A stretch of 64,000 bases of DNA, from the NCBI RefSeq assembly GCF_963676685.1, contig NC_092350.1, forward strand, positions 8,421,486 through 8,485,485, read 5' to 3'. Positions 43,201-55,200 of the stretch are shown in pieces. The notes beneath the pieces were generated by a model that was given only the letters and a program-made list of their open reading frames with translations, had not been told where the DNA came from and searched no databases. Positions within the stretch are counted from its first letter, which is position 1, and every line of letters begins with the position of its first letter. The position numbers were made by a program, and so were the translations under genes. This DNA is from Mytilus edulis. Lineage: Eukaryota; Mollusca; Bivalvia; Mytilida; Mytilidae.

Positions 43201-46200
43201 CGTAAATTTCTTATGGGAACTATTTTTATTCATCTGACATCTTTATTGCACAATATAATATTTTCGTCATGTTCGTATGTTTGTGTTAGGAAGTTGCTTG
43301 TTTTGTAATTTTAGTTTTACAGAATTGGATTAACAAACATTGATCATTAATTTTGCTTATAAATTGATATCTATGTAGGAAAGTTTCTTAAAGAATATCC
43401 AGTGTCATATTCAATGTTTATTCGTGCATGGTATGATGAGAATACGTATGCACAATTTAAAACAGACGGCGTTCAAGTAATGTCTAAACCTCCTTCAACT
43501 AGGACGATTCGTGGAACAGCAGTAAGTAGGCATATGCATACACAAGTCCTTTTCAGAATATGCTAGATATTGTAACATGCTAGTTTACTCTTCGAAGATA
43601 GTATAAATAAAGGCAACAGTAATATATCGCTGTTCGAAATTCATAAATCGATTGAGAAAAAAAAAACAAATCCGGGTTACAAACTAAAACTGAAGCAAAT
43701 ACACTCATCAAAGATACCAGGACTAAATTTTATATATACGACAGACGCGCGGTTCGTCTACAAAAGACTCATCAGTGACGCTCGAATCCAAAAAAGTTAA
43801 AAATACCAAAATAAAGTACGAAGTTGAAGAGCATTGAGATAAAAAATTCCTAAAAGTGTTGCCAAATACAGCTAAGGTAATCTATGCCTGAGGTAGAAAA
43901 GCCTTAGTATTTCAAAAAATTAAAAATTTTATAAACAGTAAATTTATAAATATAACAATATCAATGATAATTCATGTCAGCACAAAAAGTGCGGACTACT
44001 GGGCTTGTGATACCCTCGGGAAAATAAATCTCCACCAGCAGTGGCATCGACCCAGTGGTTGTAAATAAACTCATCAAAGATAACAGGACTAAATTTTATA
44101 TATACGCCAGACGCGCGTTTCGTCTACAAAAGACTCATCAGTGACGCTCGAATCCAAAAAAGTAAAAAATGCCAAATAAAGTACGAAGTTGAAGAGCATT
44201 GAGATCCAAAATTCCTAAAAGTGTTGCCAAATACAGCTAAGGTAATCTATGTCTGAGGTAGAAAAGCCTTAGTATTTCAAAAAATTAAAAAGTTTGTCAA
44301 CAGTTAATTTATAAATATAACAATATTTATAAATATAACAATATCAATGATAATTCATGTCGGCACAACAAGTGCGGACTACTGGGCTTCAAACGCATCA
44401 AATAAGATAGGTGTCATAACCACAGAAGATATGAATTGTTCAAATAATACATCACTGAGCAACACAATGTACCTTCTTTGAACAATAGAAATTCAACATA
44501 GATTACACTTCGTCAATATTTGTTTACAAATTCTAATAGTACTTGTCTTTTGTGCGCTTTTGAGATTTGTTTGCATCTTTACTTACTGTTCATCGAATAA
44601 CAATGCAGGATTTTTTTACTTTATATTTCTAATGAAAGTACATTTTCGCAAAACATATTGTGGAATCATTTCTTGTCGGATTTTTATCAATTTGGTACCG
44701 TAAGAAGCGGAATTGTAGATAATCGATGGGTTTTCAAACTATAAGAAGTTTCTTAGCTACAATCTTATCAAAGAGCAAGGGTCCTGAAAGAGATGTGGTC
44801 GAGACATATACTCAAGTTTGAAGGTCCATTGGAAATCTGTTGACCGTGTTTTGCCACGCCATTTTATGACGAAATTCGTGTTCACATTAAGAATGGCACA
44901 TGTACCCTTAGCTTCTATCTCACAAACAAGTAGCATGATATGAAAAAATATCACTAATTAAATCATAAGAAAAATACACAAAGTAGCGATAACTCATTAC
45001 ATCTAATTTTATTACGGTGGGTTTTGCTGATGATATAAATGTACAGAAATTTCTATGTTTATAAATTGTAGACACGGTTGTGTCTTTTAGCATCCAGTTT
45101 GTTCAAACCCAACAATACATGGCTGCAAAATAAAAATGTATACAACCTGTAAATGATATAAAACATATAGTCAAAATTATTGAATAATATATTCGAAAAA
45201 CCAACTACGAGGAAGAATTGTTGCACATGTGACATATGACAAAACAAAAGAATATTTATCTATATTTAGGAGTGTTAGATTAAGTATGTTTTACCCCTCA
45301 GTTAAATGTTATGTTGATGACTGACATATGATTCAACTATTTTTAAATGACAATGATAGCTTAACAATAAGATTTTTTTTTCATTTTTAGGTTGTTGAGC
45401 AAATACCAGGAGGTTGGAAGAAAGACATCGATTATATAAAACCAGGAGCTCCTTTTACTATCAATTGGAGTAATGTGTTTAAGGATGCATCGAAAGTAAT
45501 AGAATATTTTAAAGTGTATATTAGTACTTACCCAGGAGGTGAGCATATTGTTTTTAAGAGAATCACTTATGGAGTTCAGGAATTCTAATGTTTTTTAATT
45601 CAGAGGCATCCAAAGTAATGTAATATTTTAAAGTGTATATTAGTACTTACACAGGAGGTAAGTATATTGTTTTTATTGGAGTAACAGTCATTGAATAACA
45701 GTCATTTGTTTATGAATTCTTATTTTCTCTAATTCAGATCGAAGATAATAATTTTTGTTAACCAGTTTTTTCTCATATAAAAATTATATGTTAATAACTG
45801 GACATTTTTTATTATTTTTATATTCATAGTCTTGTGATACCAGTTGCTTCTTAAGATTTGTCTCGTGTTCCTTGAGGAGAAAGGAGTTTCGCAGTTTTAC
45901 TTTGTCGTCTATCCCTCTATCCTTCTGCCCGTCCGTCCGTCATTCTGTCTAACTGTCTGTCTGTCTTTCTTTCCTTCTACATGTCCGTTCACAATTTTTG
46001 TAAACAACTCAAAAAGTGTAGGTATGAGACCAATAATAATTTGCTGTGCATATTATGTAGATGTGCATTTTATATTTTGTTGAAATCAGCTCATCATTTG
46101 AGAAATGTTATAAGACAACAAGATGTTTGAAATGATAAATAGGTTTACTAAGTGATTGCCAAAGTTTAATAACTCTAAATGTTTAAGTGATCATTTGACC

Positions 46201-49200
46201 TATTGACGTGTGCTTGATTTTTGTTGTCTAACTTCCATTGGAAATTATCAAATACATGTGTTGGACGGTATTTAATAAACAAAAACAAAAACGATGTATA
46301 AGTGTCTACTAGGACCACAAAGAAAGTTGTTCCCTCAGATTTTACGTCCCTATTCCGATTCGTTCTTATGTTGTACTGTTACACAACTGTCCAGGTTAAG
46401 GAAGGGTTAAGATCCCGCGTATATGTTTAACACCGCCACATTCTGTACAGGTGGAAACCCGGTTGAAATAGAACAAAAGAATCGTAGCTCTTTGTTAGAG
46501 AAGGCGATAAATGCTTACTGTAATGTTTACTATAGTGACAAACATTTTAAAAGTTAATATTTTCAAATAAAATGACAATTTTCTTCTCAATTACGAAGTG
46601 TTTTATTTCAAAAACACCATTTGCATAAGTTTTCAATGTATTTAGTACATAGTTAAGCAGAACAATTAGATAGCAAGTCGACGACATGGGTATCTTTCAA
46701 GTTGGATGTATAAAATGCATAACCTCCGATTTTTTTAAATTTTTTTACCACCGACAGAAAACATATAAATCTATTAGTTCAGTAATTTTCGTGTCTGCCC
46801 TTCCATTATGTTACTCAAGAAATAATTCCAAAAAATGGGTAACAATTGTATCGAAAAGAGAAAATCGAGTGCACCTTTTTATGTTAGGGCGTGTTTGAGT
46901 TGAATATTTTGTCTTGATATCGCACAAAGCAGGAATATATCATACATCGTCTCGCTTTAGATTCTATCATTTTTACATATCAAAGCTACAGGTTGACTTT
47001 ATAACATAAAAACATCACAGTACTAAAAGATGAAATATATTGGCCAAGTGAAATACCTAACTAATGAATCACAAAAACAGAGAAGGTGTGTTCGTATAGC
47101 TATTTTTTTAGTAAAAGTACTCGACGACAGTCTTGCAAGTTGGATGACGAAAATGCATATCTTCGAAATATTATTGTTTTGTGTGTGACAACTAGGGTTT
47201 ATAGTCTCTAACCACTAAAAAATTCTAGTCTGCCCTTCCACGAAAATTTAATTAGAATTTTTTTTAAATATTTATGAATTTTTGAAAATTCCACCTGACA
47301 ACCGATCTGACAATAATTTTAAGTTGAATCAATGCAGACAAGATAATTAACTGATGCTCATTAACTTGTAGATACATTTGTCTTTTAAAATACAGCTAAC
47401 ATATAAGGATCGTAATGGTGCAATGTAGATAAATTTATCGGTTTCCAAGAGCAAAATTGACAGCGCGTCATCCCTACAATGGCTTCCATTTCTACGATTG
47501 TGAAAATGAACTGGCGTAATGGGGAGATAATTTTGACGAAGTAGAATCCTGACTGTGTATGTATGTGCCTGTCCCAAGTCAAGAGTCTGTACCGCAGTGG
47601 TTGCCGTTTGTTGATGTGTTACTTATTTGTTGTTTAGTTCGTTGTTTGTACATAATTTAGGCCGTTACTTTTCTCGTTTGATTTGTTTTACATTTGTCAT
47701 TTCGTGGTCTTTTAAACCTGACTATGTGGTATGGGCTTTGCTCACTGTTGAAGGCCGTACAATAACCTATAGTTATTAATTTCTATGTCAGTTGGTCTCC
47801 TGTGGAGAGTTGTCTCATTGGCAATCATGCCACATCTTCTTTTAATATTAACTGTTCATTAATACATACCACACAATCTGATGGACGCCCTACTAATAGA
47901 AGGGTTTCCGTCGGAACGTGAGAAGTCAACGATGACCATTATTCTATAACACTGTCAATCCTTGTTGTTACCGTAACTTTTATAGCCATTTTTTTATATT
48001 TCAGGACACGACATACATGAAGTCAATAAATATCTTCCTGGTCGTGTAGTCGCCTTAAATATAAGTCGGATATCCTTTACTCCTGGAAAAATATATTATT
48101 GTAATGTTATTGGATACAGTCACTCAGGAATTCATAAAACGCAATCATCTGACGGTATAATGACAGATTCAGTACCGCCAGTTCCTGGTACTATCTATGA
48201 TGGGATAGGTAATAGTTGTCCTAATATATCATGTATATTATTGCTTCATATAAAATACATATGCTAAGATACTGATGGTTATATCGACAGAGATACAATG
48301 AATGCTGTATGTTTTAGAACTATCTCATGGCAGCCGTATATATTTTATATATGGTTCAAACATAAATATGGAAAATGTAACACAAAATATGTTTTTAAAA
48401 TTTCTGGCCACCGTTTCACAAAGCCTTCGTAAGTCTACGTGTCATCGTAAGTCCATCGTAAATAAATCGTAGGATTTACAGCCGTTTCACAAAGCCGTCG
48501 TAAGTTAAGATTATCGTAAATAATGTGTAAATCCTAGCGTAACTTACTACAACTATACCCAGTCGTAACTCCATCGTAGCTTTTCTACGAAAATGAATAA
48601 TTCCATCTAACATGACTGCAGCGTTCTTTATTCTTGATCAAGATGCCTCAAATGTTAGAAGACGACGAGGAGAATTTTCAATATTATAGAACTACACTTA
48701 ATTAAAGTCTTTCTTCGTTTGATTATATGTATATGCAAGCAACTTACATAATGCAAATCCTAGGTATAAATCACTTTTTACTCATTTTATTTCCTATCGG
48801 CGTCCGTCTTTACAATTTAATAAATAGGCTTTCTATCACGTCCGCGTTCTTAAATCTATTTATAATTATATCACTACAGGCACAGTGGTAATCGATAAAA
48901 CATTTAAAGACGGATATTTTATTCACATTTAAAGAGAAGACAACCAATGAACATAAAATCTGATTTGGAATTATAGTTTCGTGGTCAATGGAATTTTTGT
49001 AACTATTTATATATACATGTTATGCCTTTCTAGTGACTATTTGGGGATCGAATTTAATGTGGATGGTATATATACCAAAATTGAGGGGTAGGTGGTAAGC
49101 TGCAGGTCAAGTAGACTTTTTTTAGATGCGACATGTCTTCAAAAATTAATACAGTAGAAAAAAAATTGGAAGGCGGAGGGCTAGTTAAAGATTGAAAAGT

Positions 49201-52200
49201 GAAGCATTTTTTTTCCTGTTTACTTTATATTTTTTACTTTAGGGACATCGGCACAGGCAGCTGTTTCTATCCGTGGGAAGGTCGACTTTCCATATGTTAT
49301 ACATAGATAGAAGCAAGTGACTGTGTACATCTCTCCTTGGTCCATCTTCCTTCGAGCATATTATTGAGGGAAAGAATTACATAATAGTTCTTGAAAAACT
49401 GGTCATTATCGTGATATATGGACTGCCCACAGGACAGTGGTATTGACTAAGATAGTGATAATGACTGAGACGAAGGCGAGGTCATAATCGCTGTCTCAGT
49501 CAATACAACTGTCCTAAGGGCAATAATAACTATTATGTTTATTTCATTGAGGAACCATGTTTTTGAAATTTCTCATAAATTCAAAACGTCCAAAGCAAAC
49601 TCCAGTCGTTGTACGATTTGTATTGCAAAGAGTGAAGATCAGTCGTATTAATACTGCCATTCATTTTAGTGCAATTTTTCAGTATATAAATATTAAATCA
49701 AGTTCTCTATAATTTTATAATTTGCCAAAAAACATATGGTTAACAATTCAACAACTTAAATATAATATTGCATACAGGAAAATGTTTTCTTAAAGGGACA
49801 TCTCTCTAAACAGAGAAACTACGCCCCACCGGTCATTAACAGCGAAAACACGCCCCACCGGTCATTAACAGAGAAACAACGCCCCAACGGTCATTAACAG
49901 ACATAAACCACGCCACATCGGTCATTATCATAAAAAAAGTCTGATAACGAACGGTTTTCTGGTCCGTCTTGTTCTATTAATGACCGATGAAATTTATTAC
50001 TGAAGAATAATGAATGTCATGTGGTCCCTTTTTATTCAATAAGAGAAGCTTATTCTCAACCGATATGAAATAAAGACAATTATTCCATACACAATAACCG
50101 TTTATGTATACAAAACTGTTGGAGATGTAGGTAATGCGTAAATAAGACAGCAAACAAATGACAAAGACATGCTAAGGACATCTAGAGGGCAACATATAGT
50201 ATAGTGTTCAACAATATTAGATAGGTGTCTATGTTCCAGACCATATGAGTATTTGGATCGTACGCAGTACGTCCGGACCGTATCCGTACTTTTTCAAAAT
50301 ACGCACACGGTCGGACTGTATTTATTTGAAATAACCCGATATATGAGAGAATATAAAGAAAAGTTGATTAACAAAATAACTGAACTCTGCCTTTTCTGCA
50401 TACCAAATATTGAACTGGTCCTTATCAGAACTGGTTCATTGATTTTAGCCATTCACATACTGTTCATTCACAAGCATCGGTATTATCCTCCAAAATCACG
50501 ATCTTGCCCGAGTTGACAAATCTTGACTTCCCATGTCGTCCACTATTGCAGACAAATTTATCTTTACATTCTTCTCCTACATTAAGCTAGTTTCACACTG
50601 CCGATCAGATCAACTCGATCAAGCCCGATCAAAACAAATTACGGGAGACTCAATCGTAACTGATGTTCGGGATAGTCTACCCTACTCGTCATCGATCTGA
50701 CTATCTACCCGAGAGTTTTTGACATGTCAAAAACAATCGAGTAAGGACCGAGAAGCACGTCACTCGAGAAGAGATCGAGAATTCGTCGAGTAACGGTCGA
50801 ATTGATCGGGAAAGGATTGTGTAAAGATCGAGTTTGGACGGGATACAACAAAATTTCCGATCGGTACTCGATCATTTCGACCTTTGCTCGACTAATGTCC
50901 GATCATTTCCAGATTAACTCGACCAATGTCCGATCGATTCCAGATCACTGCGACTTCTATATCTATTTTACCCCAGACCAACTCGACCAATACCCAATCC
51001 CTTCGCGACAACATTCGACCACTCTTCGATCTCTACTCGCCCATACATGAGAACACATGACTGCTACACGATTCCCTAAACGTTTGTGCAGATGTGATTA
51101 ACTCTCATAACTCTGTCTTTGCAAAAATACATTGACAACATCATATTTAACTGTACAAAAAATCCTCTATGTACAGTACGTGTCTTTACTTTTGCAAGGA
51201 GAGGTAACATTTTAAAAGAGAGGCAAAAAACACCAAAGGAACAATCAAACTAAAAGGTCGAAAACAAAGTGACACAGCCATAGCAAAAAACGAAAGCCGA
51301 CGAGAAGACAAACAGCAGTCCACATAACATAGAAAACTAAAAACTTAGCAACACATAACCCAACAAAAACCTGGGATCAAATCAGGTGTTCCGGAAGGGA
51401 AGAATATCCTGCAATGTTGGCACCGGCTGATTTTTCAAATATGAAAGTAATTGTGCAATAATATTCATTATTAGACTGCTGACGACTAAGTTATCTTTCG
51501 AAGTTGGTTTATAGGAACATAGATCAAGATTATATTTACCTGCTTTATGGGCTATTTTCTGTTTTGTCTGTCCGTATTTTTCGTTTGTCCAGAAATGTTT
51601 GTACTAGTATAAACAAAGAAGATGAAGTACAATTGCCAACGAGACGGCTCTTCACAGAACATCAAATGACATAGAAATGATTGATAACAACAATAGGTCA
51701 AATTACTGTCAATTTTTTTTCATTCGAACCTTTTTTACGTAATTTCACACAAAAAGGAGACAAATATGTTTTTTTATTTGGAGCGAATTTCGTTCTTACA
51801 CTAACGATACAAACAGTTCAGCGAGCACACGTTTTGGTCATTTGTTTCTAACATACTTTTGCAAAGTTTGCATAAACTTTGACAAACTATACACACTCGA
51901 TGCTAATGCGTCTTCTGTTTGTTGTTTGTCGTTTTGTCAGTTCAAACGATGCATTTCTTTCTTACTTTAACATTAAATCAATTATCTTATAAGTCGATTT
52001 GAAAAGCTCACTAGAGCTTGTGTTATGTAGTTTATTGAATATCGACTCTAAATAAAACTTTGAATTGAATCTAAACGTGTTCTTTTATTGTCTAAAATTA
52101 CTCAAAAAAAGACCAATACAACTACCATTACATATCAGTGTCCACTATGAGGAAGTTTTTGTAAGCATTGGGTTCCTCTTTGTTAAGTTAGTGCAAGTCT

Positions 52201-55200
52201 CTCATACTGCCCACATGTGGTCGGCATGCCAGCCACTGCCTCACTTAGATTTCTCGGCGCCCGTTGCTGTCTACACCTGCTTGTTCGTCTTCTTTTCACT
52301 CTCCAAGCTCCGTTACAGCTATTTACCTGTCTCTCTGAGCTCTTACCACCTTGCCCACAAATCCAATTGCTTTATTTCTATATAGATATTCTAAATGTAT
52401 GATTTTATTCGGACCTTCTACGAATATAACCAAATATACGGAAAATGTGCCCATAGGACACTGATAATACCCCTGCTAGCATTATAAAGGGTCATTACTC
52501 ATGAACGGCCACCCAAATTTGCATTTGAACTGTGTTTTATGGAAATAATCATTGTGTATACGGCGTTTCATAAAATTTGGTTGAGGCAAAATGAAAAATG
52601 AGAACGGAAACTAATATTGTTTGGACGTACGCACATACGTACGGACGGACAAGGGTAACACGTAATGCGACGGGGAATAAAAGTTTCGGACGTTTTTATA
52701 CTAAAATTGTGCATACTCGACCAATTCCCGATTATCCGTACGACCCATATACGATCAGGTCGATCTGGTCTTGTCGAGATCAGACTGAGATCGTGAAAAA
52801 ATTGATTTGGTCTAGCTAGTCGAGTAAAGATCGTGTAAAGATCGTGAATTGATCGGAATTATCGAATAGGTATTTATTTTGTTGTCGGGATAGAGTCCTG
52901 ATGGAGTCGTGAATTGTCGAGTTAAGGTCGTGCACAGTCGGATGGCGGTCGGGTAGAAGTCGTAAACAGGTCCGATCAAGAATTTGGTTGAGCTTGGTCG
53001 TGGAAATTTGGGCAATCGGGTTCATCGAGATGATCTGATCGGCAGTGTGAACCTTTCTTTATGTCAGAAATTATTACAACACTGATAACACAGTTCGTGA
53101 TAGATCTAGAGTTCAGAACAAAATAACCTCTTTCAAAAAAAAAGCTAGATGCAATAACAAAAGGCCGTAAACAACTAAAAGAGCTATTCTCTATTTATCA
53201 ATTACGCTTAAAACCGAATATTTGGAACCGAGGATGCAAAAAGAACAGAAACAGTTGAAAAGCTATCTGACCAAAAGGGCGCTCCCGGGCGCATTTTAGT
53301 AGGACCAATAATAAATAACAAAATAAGTCGAAGGTCAGCTTTGCCTGATGGTGTTAAAATCTTAGTTTCTTCATAATGTCAAAATTTATGGACAATTAAC
53401 ATGATTAAAAGGTGATATCAGAATCAAAACGTCGCTTTCGTCGGAATGATTCCTAAGTCTTCAGTTTCATGTTTGTAAGATCCACAATTCTTTCCAATCT
53501 AAAAACAAGTTGAACAATTTATTGCTAAGGTCTAGAAGACGAATGCTGAGGACGGATGACATTGTTTGGGTTTTTTTTTTTTTTTTTTTTTTTTTTTAAC
53601 GGGGACGGTTAACAAGTTTTTTTACTACGCATAAATGTCAAATAATTATACGTTGATATTTCTCCAAAAACTATTGATTGATTGGATTTTTCTTCTATAT
53701 TAATTTTGTTGGACGTTTGACAGTTGGGCTATGAATGATAAACTTTAGTTTTGGTGATCAAATTTTACTCTATCAAATTCCAGATTACTCTTAATGCTGG
53801 ATAACTAATGCTGCTGTATATGTTATAAAATTAATGCCCATCTTCGAATTCTAAGTACTATTACCTCCTATCGCAAAAGGGATAAATAATTGAAATATAA
53901 GAATAAACATCTTACTGAATAGATAAGAATGGCAAAAGAAGTACAGAACAAAGAATTAAATACAACCCCCCCCCTCCCCCCCCCCCCCCCCCAACCCCCC
54001 AATCCACCAGACCCTTACTGTGACAGATAGTTTTGTTTAATACATTTAACTGTTTTTGTCTTCAAAAAGAGTACATATATTTGTTCAAAGTCTTTTTAAT
54101 ATATGTAATGGACAATATATACCATGTCCTCTCAACCGCCGTAGTAATTTAATTTCAATGAAAGAAAGTATTTGAAAGCCTCCCTCCCCGTGCAAAATGT
54201 ATACTAAACTCGTCAGGCAAAATAATTTTCAGGAATACTTGCATAATTCTTTAATCGTACTAAATTCTGTATTAAGTTTATATCTATAATAAAAGTGTCT
54301 GATCTTGATTGTTGAAAAGGGACTCAAATTCTTTACTTGCATTAATATTGATATAAACAAATCGTCCTAATTCGCCATCCGTACGTAATAATTATTTAAA
54401 ATGTTAACTTGGCATGCCATACTCGTAAAAAGTGCGGACGTGAAAGAAAACACTCTTCTTGGTTTACGATACACTTACGATGATACACAGGACGTAACTT
54501 TCGACCAACTTAGTAGTCCTTTACGATGCCTTTGTGAAACACACGTAACGTGAACGTAGAACCACACGTAAACAGATCGTAAACTGATACGATGATCGTA
54601 AGTTAAGAAGGCTTTGTGAAACGGTGGCCAGGTCTTTTAAATAAAGATATGAAAGATTTAAGAAAATAAGATTTAATGAATCACGAGTAAACAATATCAT
54701 ATTATTAGAGATTAAGCGTAGTTACTAAATAAAGTCAACAAAATTTAAACCGGCTATTTGGTTATCATGCTATCCTACAATCAATTATCAAATTATTAAT
54801 CAAATATCGATGTGATGGGTTTTAGTACTCTGTCTTCTGAAAAATAACGTAAATGAAAAACTTGCTATTACAAAAATTTACATTATTTTGTAATGATGTT
54901 AATCTATGTAATTAACGAAATCTTTTTTAGATAATCTCTTACTTATTTCCTTGGTGCATGTGTGTCACATTTCGATATTTTGAAAAACAAACTTTGGATG
55001 GAGAATTGTCTCATTGGCACTCACACCACATCTTTCTATATCTATTTATCTCACAATTGCAGGTTTATATGATATTGACTACACAACTAGTTCTGATTCA
55101 GTGGGTGGATCATGGCATGGATTTTCTGATGCCGACTCCGGCATTTCAAATTTCATGTGGTGTGTTATGACACAGGACTCGTCTGAACCGTGTGATATAA

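Larger units (their letters stand above)
50585..53058. mobile_element. Nested 2.5-kb TIR element with TTA flanks
   Basis: 50592-50612 and 53031-53051 are perfect 21-bp inverted repeats (ttcacactgccgatcagatc...). The similarity extends both ways. TTA at 50582-50584 and 53059-53061 fits a 3-bp target duplication of PIF/Harbinger type. Both ends are packed with gatcg / cgacc motifs. No transposase found. Confidence 0.75.
48399..54636. mobile_element. 6.2-kb TIR element filling intron 43, TTAA-flanked
   Basis: 48404-48428 and 54607-54631 are perfect 25-bp inverted repeats (ctggccaccgtttcacaaag...). TTAA occurs at 48395-48398 and 54637-54640, symmetric around the ends, compatible with a TTAA target site. 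A second ccgtttcacaaagcc copy lies inside at 48482, and both ends carry arrays of cgtaa / ttacg motifs. No transposase recognised. A 2.5-kb TIR element is nested inside. Confidence 0.75.

Noticed and set aside
49811-49930. Regularly spaced repeats resembling a CRISPR array
   Set aside because: Only four 29-31-bp units with almost no variable spacer, in a eukaryotic intron transposon; it is a minisatellite.
52065-52402. Two overlapping 60-106-residue reading frames as a possible transposase
   Set aside because: No DDE or zinc-finger motif; hydrophobic, low-information translations inside a non-autonomous element.
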